64,000 bases of DNA, taken from positions 62,001 through 126,000 of the forward strand of contig VFIW01000086.1 of assembly GCA_006386115.1 (NCBI GenBank). Reading direction: 5' to 3'. Of the stretch, positions 23,328 through 33,567 are shown piece by piece. A program made the position numbers and the translations under genes. Origin of the DNA: Globisporangium splendens (taxonomy: Eukaryota; Oomycota; Peronosporomycetes; Pythiales; Pythiaceae). Below the pieces are notes generated by a model, which worked only from the letters and a program-made list of their open reading frames with translations, was not told the DNA's origin and ran no database searches. Position 1 is the stretch's first letter; every line of letters starts with the position of its first letter.

Positions 23328-26300
23328 CCTCCCACTCTAACTCGGATGGCGACTGGGATGCTGAGCGGGGTGCGAGGTAGTCGAAGCTGCGCGGCACGCA
23401 ATTGGCTTCGTCATAGGTCGCCAACATCTCTTGCGTCGGGCAGTACTCCAGCACCACTTGACCGTCCTCGACCTTCTCGCGCACGAAGTGGTAGCGGATG
23501 TCGATGTGCTTGGTGCGCTTGTGGAACTCCGGGTTCTTGGCCAACACGATAACTCCCTGGTTGTCTTCGAACACCGTCAACGCACCGTCGCCCGCATCTT
23601 CGCCGAGCTCACGCATGAACGCCTTGAGCCACACTGCCTCTTGGGTCGCTTCCGACAGCGCCATGTACTCGGCTTCGGTTGACGAGAGAGCCACGGTGCG
23701 CTGCTTCTTGCTGTGCCAGCTGATGCAGCCATCGTTGAGTACGAACACGTAGCCGCTGGTGCTGCGTCGAGTCTCGATGTCGCCCGCCCAGTCCGCGTCC
23801 GAGTAGCCGATCAGCTCGCCATCGCCAGAGCCGGAGAAACGAATGCCGTGCATCGGTGTTGCTTGCAGGTATCGGAGCACGCGCTTGAGGGTTTGCCAGT
23901 GCGTCGGACACGGGTCAGCGGCAAACTGGCTCAGCACTCCCACCGCAGCCGCGAGGTCCGGACGCGTTGCCACCATGAGGTACATCACGGCACCAACCGC
24001 GCTGCGGTATGGCACACCCTTCATGGTCTCGTCGTGCTTGCACCCGCCTTCGCACATGGTCTTGGTCAACTTGAGTCCGGGGTCTTGTGGTGTCTTCACG
24101 GGCTTGCAGTCTTGCATGCCGAACTTGCTCAGGATCGACTGCAGAAACTTGGTCTGCCGCATCGACACGTCGCCCGACTTGTCATCACGCTCGACTTCCA
24201 TGCCGAGGCAGTACTCGAGTTCGCCGAGATCTGACATCTCGAAGCGCTCACTCAATGCATGCTTGGTCGCCGTGAGCAGATCTATGTCGTTGCATGCGAG
24301 GATGAGGTCGTCGACGTAGAGCACCACGAACATCATGGCCGAGCCATCACGCTTGACGTAGATGCAGTGATCCATCTCGCACTTGGTGAAACCGATCTTG
24401 CGCATGAACTCGTCGATGGTCTGGTTCCACATGCGAGGCGACTGCTTGAGACCGTACAACGCGCGCTTGAGCTTGCACACATGGTCGGGGTACTTGGGGT
24501 CGACGAATCCCACGGGTTGCTTCATGTAGATCTCTTCTTCGAGCAGACCATTGAGGAACGCGGTCTTGACATCCATCTGGTGCAGCACGAGCTTGTACTG
24601 TGCTGCGATGCTCAAGATGATCCGGATCGACGCGAACTTGGCCACCGGCGCGAATGTCTCCTCGAAGTCAACGCCGTACTTCTGCAGGAATCCCTTCGCC
24701 ACGAGACGCGCCTTGTACCGCTCGATGAGGCCCTCGACGGTCTCCTTCACCTTGAAGACCCACTTGCTGCTGATGGCCTTGCGACCGCGTGGCAGTGGCA
24801 CGAGTTCCCATGTCTCGTTCTTGCATAGCGACTCGAACTCGGAGTCGCACGCTTCCTTCCACTTGCTCGCGTTGCTGGATTCCATCGCCGACTCGAACGA
24901 CGTCGGCAAATCTCCCCCTGAATACACGACGTGAGCGCATTCTTCTTCTTCTTCTTCTTCAATCGACGCGAGTAGCGCCGACATGTCATCGAGCGATGAC
25001 CTTGGACCTGGTGCTGGCGTCGAACTTGCTCCACTTGTACGACCCACGCGTCCATAACGCTTCTCCACGGACGGCTCCGACAGAACTTCAAGCGAGTGCG
25101 TCCGCGAGTGACGCTTGGACCCCGGTGGGTACTCGACATTCGGTTGTTGCGGTCGCTGTGGCTGCTGACGTGGCGTTTGCCGTTGCTGCCATTGCGGCCG
25201 CTCGTTCGTCGGTCTTGGCTCTGACGGTCTCTCGTGCGTCGGTACTGGCTCCGCCGGCTGCTCGCCCATGTCTTCGTCGCTCTCCTCGTAGTCATGGTCG
25301 TCGTCGCCTTCACCGTCGGTCGCTTCATCCGCGTCACGAAACTCGACTGCCTTGCTGCCGATTTGAGTGCGCTTGCCGCTGTCGAACGTGTCTTCCATGA
25401 ACTGCGCGTCGCGACTCACGACGATCCGACCGCTCGACAGCTCCTCGAACCGATACGCCTTCTCGTGGTCGGAGTAGCCGAGGAAACGGCATAACACCGA
25501 CCGCGCGTCGAGCTTCGACCGCTTCTCGCTTGGCACGTGCACGTACGCGTGGCACCCGAAGACCTTCAGATTCTTCAACAACGGCTTCTTCTGCGTCCAC
25601 ACCTCGTGTGGAGACTTGTCGTGACCGATCGCCCGCGTCGGACACCGATTGCGCAGAAACGCTGCCGTCGCCACTGCTTCACCCCAGTACTGCTTGGACA
25701 GTCCCGCGTGCTCGAGCATACAGCGCGCACTCTCGACCAACGTCCGATTCATACGCTCGGCCACTCCGTTGAGCTGCGGCGTGTATGGCGGCGTGAACTG
25801 CTGCACGATGCCTCGATCACGGCAGAACGCGGCAAACTTGCTTGACGCATATTCGCCGCCGTTGTCGCTCCGAAGCACCTTCACACGCTTCCCGGTCTGG
25901 GTCTCCGCAAACTTGACGAACTGCACGAACTTGTCCAGCACTTCCGACTTGCTGCGAAGCAGGAACACCGCGCAGAACCGCGACTTGTCGTCGATGAACG
26001 TCACGAAGTACCGCTTGTCGGAGAATGTCGACGTCTGCATCGGGCCACACACATCGCTGTGCACGACGTCAAGCACATTCTTGGCACGCTCTGGCGCAGT
26101 CGACTGGAAACTCACACGCGTTTGCTTGCCGAGCGCACATCCGCCGCAGAGCTCCCACTTGTTCACCGATGTGATGTCGATGCTGATGCCGAGCTTCTGT
26201 TTCACAATCGCGTCGAGACCACCGTGGCCGATGTGACCGAGTCGGAGATGCCACAAATACGACTTACCAGCTCGCGGAATATCCGCAGCAGCGCTTGCGA

Positions 26301-27568
26301 CTCTCGCCGACTCTGTCTTCACAGGCGTCATGCACAGCTTGAACAGACCCTTGCCTGCGCTCGCCGATCTTCCACTTCTTTCCTCTGAGGTTCGCATAGC
26401 AGACACTGATGTCGAACATCATCGGCGCGACGTCCTTCGTGAATCGGCCGACCGAGAACAGGTTGCGCGTCAGCTTGGGGATGTGCCACACATTCGTGAG
26501 CACACCCTTCTTGTCGCCGCTTGGAGTCTTCATTGTCATCACGATGTCGCCGCTGCCGATCGCTTGCACGACACCGTCGTCTGCGAGATGCACGTCGACT
26601 GGATCGATGTTTTTGTAGTTGATCATGAACCGCTTCGAGTACGACATGTGCTGCGTCGCACCCGAGTCGATGAGCCATGTCGGGTTCTTGGCGCCGTCGC
26701 CGCTCCCCTTGCTCCCCTTGCCGACTGCAAACAGGAAGTCACCGGAGTCTTCATCTTGATTGTGCGCCACATTCGCACGCTGTGGACGTTGCCGATCCGC
26801 GTTGTCATGGATCCGCGAGGGACACTCCGCGATCCAATGACCCATCTTGCCGCAGTAGTTGCACACGCCAGTCTTCTTCCCTGGCCGCACACTGCGCTTC
26901 TTGTCGCCGGTCATGAACGCTTGGCCTGCAGCGACCCCGTCACCGCCTTGTTCCTTGCGCTTCATGTCTTTATGGAGGAGCCGAGACGTCACTAGTTCCC
27001 ATGTCAACGTGTCGGAACGCGATTCCAACGCCGTGATGAGGAACTGGTACGACTCGCTCAAACTGCCAAGCAGCGTGATCACCAAGTCTTCCTCACTGAC
27101 CGGAGCGCCGACCGCGTCGAGCTGTTCTGCCAGTGTCTTCAACTTGTTGATGTGCTGGAGCACGTCGTCGCCGTCTTCCATCATCGTCGTGAAGAAACGA
27201 CGACGAAGAAAGAGCTTGTTGGCGAGACTCTTCTTCTCGAAGTGCGCCTCCAGCTTCGACCATGCATCGTGCGCGCCAATCGACGAGCAAACCAACGGCA
27301 GTTGCGAGTCTTCCAAAGCGAGGCAGATGATCGCGAGTGCCTTGCGAGACTTCTTCCGGTACACCGCTTGGTCGCTCTCGGTCTGGCAGTGTTCCAGCTT
27401 GATTTCACCGCTGACGACTTCCCACAGCTCACGCTCTTCCAGCACCATTTGCATCTTGAACTTCCAAGTGTGGAAGTTCGTTCCATCGAACTTGTTGATG
27501 CGGGCGATGGCGGTCGACTCCATGGTGACGAAGGAGGCGGCGGCAGAGTTTGCGGGGCTTGGGCTCAT
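23302..27568 (-). pseudogene. Copia Gag-Pol polyprotein of element F (chimeric, two frame breaks)
   Basis: This is a nearly complete polyprotein from the ATG at 27,568 (MSPSPAN), again inside a GGTTATGAGCCC primer-binding site. It has the CCHC knuckle ([14 protein letters not shown]), protease ([10 protein letters not shown]), integrase (SDNGGEY), RT (YVDDLIL) and RNase H (YSDADWAGD). A 2-nt deletion near 26,355-26,362 shifts the frame just before GAG-pre-integrase. A second break near 23,400 scrambles the last 40 or so residues ([10 protein letters not shown] instead of EMLADxMTKP). The first third of Gag is nearly identical to copies A-D, while everything downstream resembles E, so F looks like a recombinant of the two families. 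Confidence 0.88.
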
Positions 27569-27572
27569 AACC

Positions 27573-27909
27573 TGATGAGCAAAGGCGGCTTGGGTGGTTG
27601 GATGCAAAATGCAAAGTGATTGATTGAATGAGGTCCTTAGTTCGCATGCATGCCTGGTGCCTGCTTGCTACATCTAAGCCTACTGGATTCTTTGCTGGAT
27701 ACTTGTCTGTACTATCCACAAAGAATCTTCCACATAAACAGATAGTGGGTACGGATCAGATTCCGAACCCACACCCATGTCGTACCTGTCGTAATCAAGT
27801 GACGCAACCATCGGAACGATGGTGATGCCAAGAGTGAAGATCGGTACAACTGGTAGATACCGGTAGTACCGGTACTCACACCGTCGCAGATCGAGGCGTC
27901 TTCACAACA
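27573..27909 (-). repeat. 5' LTR of Copia element F
   Basis: 337 bp. On the minus strand it runs TGTTGTGAAG...GCTCATCA. It lies next to the primer-binding site of F and its outer end abuts the interior of element G. Confidence 0.88.
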
Positions 27910-29854
27910 CGACTGACTAGCGTCCGGCAGAACCAGCATCGACGCACGAGCGGCCGCAATGGCAGCAACAGTAACAACCGCGCCAGAAGCCACAGCGCCA
28001 CAGCGACCGCAACAACCGAATGTCGAGTACCCACCGGGGTCCAAGCGTCACTCGCGGACGCACTCGCTTGAAGCTCTGTCGGAGCCGCCCGTGGAGAAGC
28101 GTTATGGACGCGTGGGTCGTACAAGTGGAGCAAGTTCGACGCCAGCACCAGGTCCAAGGTCATCGCTCGATGACATGTCGGCACTGCTCGCGTCGATTGA
28201 AGAAGGAGAAGAAGAATGCGCTCACGTCGTGTATTCAGGGGGAGATTTACCGACGTCGTTCGAGTCGGCGATGGAATCCAGCGACGCAAGCAAGTGGATG
28301 GAAGCGTGCGACTCCGAGTTCAAGTCGCTGTGCAAGAACGAGACATGGGAACTCGTGCCATTGCCACGCGGTCGCAAGGCCATCAGCAGCAAGTGGGTCT
28401 TCAAGGTGAGGGAGACCGTCGAAGATCTCATCGAGCGATACAAGGCGCGCCTCGTGGTGAAGAGATTCCTGCAGAAGTACGGCGTGGACTTCGAGGAGAC
28501 ATTCGCGCCGGTGGCCAAGTTCGTGTCGATCCGGATCATCTTGAGCATCGTAGCGCAGTACAAGCTCGTCCTGCACCAGATGGATGTCAAGACGGCGTTC
28601 CTCAACGGCCTGCTCGAAGAAGAGATCTACATGAAGCAGCCCGTGGGATTCGTCGACCCCAAGTATCCCGACCACGTGTGCAAGCTCAAGCGCGCGTTGT
28701 ACGGTCTCAAGCAGTCGCCTCGGATGTGGAACCAGACCATCGACGAATTCATGCGCAAGATCAGTTTCACCAAGTGCGAGATGGACCACTGCATCTACGT
28801 CAAGCGTGATGGCTCAACCATGATGTTCGTGGTGCTCTACGTCGACGATCTCATCCTCGCGTGCAACGACATGGATCTGCTCGCGGCGACCAAGCGTGCG
28901 TTGAGTGAGCGCTTCGAGATGTCAGATCTCGGCGAACCCAAGTACTGCCTCGGCATGGAAGTCGAGCGTGATGACAAGTCGGGCGACGTGTCGATGCGGC
29001 AGACCAAGTTTCTGCAGTCGATCCTGAGTAAGTTCGGAATGCAAGACTGCAAGCCCGTGAAGACACCACAAGACCCCGGACTGAAGCTGACCAAGACCAT
29101 GTGCGAAGGCGGCTGCAAGCACGACGAGACCATGAAGAGTGTGCCATACCGCAGCGCGGTTAGTGCCGTGATGTACCTCATGGTGGCAACGCGTCCGGAT
29201 CTCGCGGCTGCGGTGGGAGTGCTGAGCCAGTTTGCCGCTGACCCGTGTCCGACGCACTGGCAAGCCGTCAAGCGCGTGCTCCGATACCTGCAAGCAACAC
29301 CGACGCACGACATTCGTTTCTCCGGCTCCGGCGAACTCTCCGGCTACTCGGACGCCGACTGGGCGGGCGATATCGAGACTCGACGCAGCACCAGCGGATA
29401 CGTGTTCACGCTCAACGGTGGCTGCATCAGCTGGCGCAGCAAGAAGCAGCGCACCGTGGCGCTATCGTCGACAGAAGCCGAGTACATGGCGCTCTCAGAA
29501 GCAACACAAGAAGCGGTGTGGCTCAAGGCATTTCTGCGTGAACTCGGTGAAGATACCGGGAACGGAGCCGTGACGGTGTACGAAGACAACCAAGATTCGA
29601 TCGCGTTGGCCAAGAACCCCGAGTTTCACAAGCGCACCAAGCACATCGACATTCGCTACCACTTCGTGCGCGAGAAGGTCGAGGACGGTCAAGTGGTGCT
29701 GGAGTACTGTCCGACGCAAGAGATGTTGGTCGACATCATGACGAAGCCAATTGCTGCCGCGCAGTTCGACTACCTTCGCACCAAGCTCAGCATCCAAGTC
29801 GCCATCGAGTCGAGTGGGAGTGTTGTGAAGACGCCTCGATCTGCGACGGTGTGA
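27910..29854 (+). pseudogene. Copia element G, 3' half of Gag-Pol (5' part absent)
   Basis: An open frame runs from the integrase-RT linker (homologous to THERPQW in E) through RT with YVDDLIL and RNase H (YSDADWAGD) to a stop inside the 3' LTR. Gag, protease and integrase are missing; the frame begins directly at the outer end of F's LTR. The remaining 600 or so residues have no stops and are close to E and F. Small differences from E include LSGYSDAD and [10 protein letters not shown]. If F inserted into G, the missing 5' half should lie left of the window. Confidence 0.88.
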
Positions 29855-30155
29855 GTACCGGTACTACCGGTATCTACCAGTTGTACCGATCTTCACTCAC
29901 GACAGCGCAATCATTCCGATGATTGCGCCTTGATTACGACAGGTACGACATGGGTGTGGGTTCGGAATCTGATCCGTACCCACCATCTGTTTATGTAGAA
30001 GATTCTTTGTGGATAGTACAGACAAGTATCCAGCAAAGAATCCAGTAGGCTTAGATGTAGCAAGCAGGCACCAGGCATGCATGCGAACTAAGGACCTCAT
30101 TCAATCAATCACTTTGCATTTTGCATCCAACCACCCAAGCCACCTTTGCTCATCA
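29821..30155 (+). repeat. 3' LTR of Copia element G
   Basis: 335 bp, TGTTGTGAAG...GCTCATCA, directly after a GAGTGGGAG polypurine tract. It is nearly identical to the 5' LTR of F but in the opposite orientation. Its right end abuts the pol frame of Gypsy element H. Confidence 0.9.
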
Positions 30156-30777
30156 ACCGCCTCTGTTTGTCTGACTCCAAAACACTCTCATCCGCAGTGG
30201 ACGAGGTGCACAGTTCGCCACGCGGAAACGCGGTGGGAACGACGATCTCGCGGATCTGGTCACGCTCTAGATCCGCAAGGAAGAGTTCATAACTCATTTC
30301 TTCGAGGGATACAATCGCCTCAGCGGTACTCGGCAGCTCACGGAGCGCCGCAAATTCAGCGAAGAACACTTCGTCTGATGCGTTTGCTTCCGGACTGCGC
30401 GTCGCGCGTCTGAGCGCCACGTCAGCGTGAGCGCGATCTATCGACGGATCCGAGATCCTGTCGAAGGCGCGCAGCGAAGTTGCAGCTGCATTGAGAGATG
30501 GGGCAATCATATGCGAGGCGGCTGTTTCCTCAGCAACAGATGCCAATGTACTGTCTCTCTCGCGAGCTGACAACTTGCGTCGCCCTCGTCGGTTGATGCG
30601 AACGCGCGACCTCGCGGTTCTGAGCTCCAATACTGCACCGTCAGGGTGGTACGAGCTGGTTGACGCGTGTACACCTGTACTGTCGCTGTCACTTGCGGGG
30701 GCTGGCTCGGGTGCTCTGGAGCTGCACACTTGCGCACCAGTGTCCACGTCTGGACTTTCTGGCGCTTCCGCACAAAC

Positions 30778-30926
30778 TGGGCTACCTGCCGCAGTTGATC
30801 TCTTTGCTGGGCTCCCTGCCTCAGCGCATCTTCTAGCTGGGCTCCCTGCCACAGCGTGAGTGTTTTGAGCGGGGCTCGCTGCCACCGCGTGTCTTCCTGC
30901 TGGGCTCCCTGCCACAGCGTGTTCAA
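30778..30926 (-). repeat. Imperfect tandem repeat inside H pol
   Basis: About five units of 29-33 bp contain GCTGGGCTCCCTGCC. They encode repeated A(V/E)AGSPA motifs downstream of the protease. Confidence 0.7.
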
Positions 30927-31435
30927 AGCTCGCATCCATTGCGTGGAAATTTTCCCGCAACCTTCGCTCTTCATCAGAGGAAGGGATGGAGCTTCCGATT
31001 GTGCGTGCTCGCCAATCGATCCAAGGCTGATGTTTCGCCAGCCAAGGCATCCCTAGGATGAGGTCGTACTTCGACCCCATCGCTAGTACCACGAACGTTT
31101 CTTTGCAGACAAAGTCGCAAAAACCGAAAGAGAGTTCGACTTGAACCCCTTCAGTGTGTACTGTCGACCCATCGGCCAGACGTACGATCATCTTCTCGCG
31201 CTTGCCACTGTGGACAAGTCGCTCATACGCTTGCAGACTCTGTTTCAGAGCTGACTTAGAGACGAAGTTCTGTGACGCACCGCAGTCAACAAGAACCGTC
31301 ATTTTCTTCTCATAGCCCTTCACATCGGCGATATATACCAACATCTCACTCGGAGCCTTGTTGCCAAGAGCTCCTGGGACTAAACTTCCCATCTGCACGA
31401 CTCTAGTAGTCGGCGACGCCGAAGCTATAGAGTCT

Positions 31436-31479
31436 GTCTCAGTAGAGCGTCCCGCTTCTACTGAGACATTCCGTTTCCC
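31436..31479 (-). promoter_or_regulatory. -1 ribosomal frameshift signal of element H
   Basis: The heptamer G GGA AAC (31,473-31,479, minus strand) is in the gag frame 11-12 codons from the nearest upstream shared residues. After a 5-nt spacer comes an 11-bp perfect hairpin (GTCTCAGTAGA pairing with TCTACTGAGAC, 31,436-31,467) with a further GCG/CGC pairing inside the loop. The gag TAG stop lies in the 5' arm. The pol frame is -1 relative to gag, as this signal predicts. Confidence 0.75.
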
Positions 31480-32618
31480 TTTCTTGCCACAGCGGATCTT
31501 CCACCTCGATGAGCGTGGTTGCCGCGCGGCGTTTGGTAGTCCCTCGCCTGATTTCCAGTGCGAGGAGCAGACTGCCTTGGAGCGGGACACTTCGACTGAT
31601 AGTGTCCTCGCTTGCCACAATTAAAGCAGGTCACTTCGGCGCTGCTGAGATCCATTGGTGTCGGACCATGGAAGCGCCGCTCATTCGTGACTGCTCGGTG
31701 GCTGTGATGCGCACCGTTGTGGCGGCCAGCGTTCCAATCAGGTCGGCTGACTCTGAACGATTGCTGCTCAACGAGCGCAATGCGGATCGCATCTTCCATC
31801 GTGGCCGGCAAGCGTCGGTACAACTCCTGACGCGCTGGTCCACTGTTGAGGCCGTTGAGAAACGCAGGCACTTTCACAGACTCAGGCAAAGGGCTGGTCG
31901 TGATCGCCGCGCACAGGCTTCTCATCTCCTGGATGTATCGTTCCAGTGAGAGCTTCCCTTGTTTCAAGGAGAAGAAACGACCTTGCAACAGCACTTCGTT
32001 GTTCGGAGGCTGATACATGGCGGTGATTCTCGCACGGAAAATATCCCACGTGTCGAATGCACACTCATCGGCGAGCAACGTCGAGAATGCCCATTCCGAC
32101 GCTCGACCGCGCAGGTTCGAGATGGCGTAAGACACCATCTGCTCGTTGCTGTCGATGAGCTGAGCCTTGGCGCAACGCTCCACGGCGAGTAGCCAGTGGA
32201 TGAGCTTGTCGCCATCCGCACCATCGAATTTCGGAGCGTCGATCTTGACAGCTCTTGGGCGGGGAGTTTGGGACGCGGGTGTCTGAGGCGCAGAAGCCGC
32301 ACTCGACAAAGACGTGGCTGCACCAGCAACCACAGATACCACTCGCTCGAGCGCTTCGCGCGACTCAGCAGCTGAGCGCAGCATCTCTGCGGTCAAGCTT
32401 GCGGCGGCTTGCATTTGTGCTTGCGCACTTCGCTCTCCTTCGAGGCGCTGAGCGTTCGAGAAGTTCTCGAACTGCTCGAGTCGAAAGATTTGCTGTTCCG
32501 GCGACGCCGAGAGCACGTCTAGCGCGACTTGGTCGCCTAGCGCTTGTGCCATTCGGGTCAGCACACTCCGGTGTTCAGCCGAGAGGTGCGGGAACTGCGC
32601 AGGGTCAATTGACGCCAT
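31458..32618 (-). CDS. Gag of Ty3/Gypsy element H (386 aa)
   Basis: An uninterrupted Gag frame from the ATG at 32,618 (MASIDPAQFPHL). It has a coiled-coil-prone N-terminal region, a Retrotrans_gag-type core (FDGADGDKLIHWLLAVERC ... GRASEWAF ... FLNGLNSGPARQELYRRLP) and one CCHC zinc knuckle near the C-terminus (CFNCGKRGHYQSKC). It ends with a basic tail. Gag forms the particle and binds the element RNA. The frame overlaps pol by about 160 nt and carries a -1 slippery site shortly before its stop. No lesion was seen in gag, although the element as a whole is truncated. Confidence 0.85.
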   Translation of the reverse strand: MASIDPAQFPHLSAEHRSVLTRMAQALGDQVALDVLSASPEQQIFRLEQFENFSNAQRLEGERSAQAQMQAAASLTAEMLRSAAESREALERVVSVVAGAATSLSSAASAPQTPASQTPRPRAVKIDAPKFDGADGDKLIHWLLAVERCAKAQLIDSNEQMVSYAISNLRGRASEWAFSTLLADECAFDTWDIFRARITAMYQPPNNEVLLQGRFFSLKQGKLSLERYIQEMRSLCAAITTSPLPESVKVPAFLNGLNSGPARQELYRRLPATMEDAIRIALVEQQSFRVSRPDWNAGRHNGAHHSHRAVTNERRFHGPTPMDLSSAEVTCFNCGKRGHYQSKCPAPRQSAPRTGNQARDYQTPRGNHAHRGGRSAVARKGNGMSQ

Positions 32619-32678
32619 TATGAATCCTTGAGGAAGCGATTCAGGCAGTCACCTCTGCCGGGTCGTAGATTGACCAAC

Positions 32679-32689
32679 AAGTGCTACCA
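32679..32689 (-). other. Primer-binding site of element H
   Basis: TGGTAGCACTT on the minus strand, two bases inside the LTR terminus (GGTTACA). TGG is the complement of a tRNA 3' CCA end. Elements I and J have the same or nearly the same sequence (TGGYAGCACTT). Which tRNA it matches was not determined. Confidence 0.6.
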
Positions 32690-32691
32690 GT

Positions 32692-33260
32692 TGTAACCGG
32701 ACACTTCCGAGTTACGCAGCACGGTACGTGTGTGAGGAAGCGTATTCAACGCTTCTCTCAAGGACTCCGTTCCGAGAGCGGTTGCCTGCTTCCTGCAGTG
32801 CAACAATCGGTTACCTATAGGTCTCTATAGAGTAACCGTCGATAACCAAAGGCTTTAGTTAACGGTAAAAATGGAACTGTTTATTTGTTGGAGGTTGCCC
32901 TCTGTAGAACAACCTGGATTATCTTTATGTAACTATGAACAATAGCAATCACCCCTCGTCTGTCATCGAGACCCCTCAACATTCCGTATGATAGGTCTTG
33001 TATATCACTGGATAATAATACAGAAGTAGGCAGGATTTGGTCCAATCAGGTCTCAGGAAAACAGTAGGAATTCTCCCAACCAACAATTAGGGTTTTGCAT
33101 TAGGTTTTAGGTTTTACTCGCGGTCTAGCCAGACCGCTCGACATAAGCACACAAAATAAAACCACTCTCATTCTTTCCTCATACTAGAACGATCGCTGCA
33201 GTATTGGGGCCAGCTTTCTCTGGTCCTATAATAAGTTCTATACAAACCCAGTTAGGTGTG
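32692..33260 (-). repeat. 5' LTR of Gypsy element H (outer end approximate)
   Basis: The internal end is set by the minus-strand GGTTACA two bases before the primer-binding site. The outer end is not clear. It lies near a perfect 19-nt palindrome (GTTAGGTGT G ACACCTAAC, 33,251-33,269), beyond which sequence similar to the I/J LTRs starts. The region is AT-rich with no ORF of note. Confidence 0.45.
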
Positions 33261-33269
33261 ACACCTAAC

Positions 33270-33448
33270 TGCGCACTTCCTCACGGACGCACACGTGTGC
33301 GCCAGCGTAACGGTTGACCCGTTGCATTAATTCAGTTGTAAATTTTCCTCCAAACCATCCTTCCTCCCTCCAAGTCGGGAGATTGCTTCCTCTGGCACAA
33401 GCGTGTGTGCCGTGTTTGAGGGACTGTTTGGAACAGCACCCTCTTACA
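33270..33448 (+). repeat. Partial 5' LTR of Gypsy element I
   Basis: The last 130 bp or so match, in the opposite orientation, the LTR at 36,458. They end in CTCTTACA two bases before a primer-binding site. The left end is truncated where the H LTR stops. Confidence 0.65.
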
Positions 33449-33450
33449 CC

Positions 33451-33468
33451 TGGTAGCACTTCGAGCGG
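33451..33468 (+). other. Primer-binding site of element I
   Basis: TGGTAGCACTTCGAGCGG, two bases after the LTR terminus TTACA. It is a conventional site complementary to a tRNA 3' end, unlike the half-tRNA site of the Copia elements. Confidence 0.65.
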
Positions 33469-33567
33469 TCCTTCCAGCGACCCAGTGAAGTGAAGAGGTT
33501 TGACGACGCGGCTTTAAGCACGTCGCGCATTCCTGTCCAAGACCCTGCGAGCATCCTTGTTTGGAAC

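Larger units (their letters stand above)
30156..31620 (-). pseudogene. Ty3/Gypsy element H: protease-containing pol frame, truncated by G
   Basis: This is the start of a Gypsy pol frame, in the -1 frame relative to gag and overlapping it by about 160 nt. A retropepsin-like domain is clear: LVDCGASQNFVSKSAL as the catalytic loop, then LADGSTV and YDLILGMPWLAKHQPWIDW. The usual DTG/DSG triad reads DCG. After the protease come an imperfect AVAGSPA-type repeat and a charged region with no RT. The frame ends where G's LTR begins; the few residues beyond (LMSKGGLGG...) are LTR-encoded. RT, RNase H and integrase are absent from the window. Confidence 0.8.
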
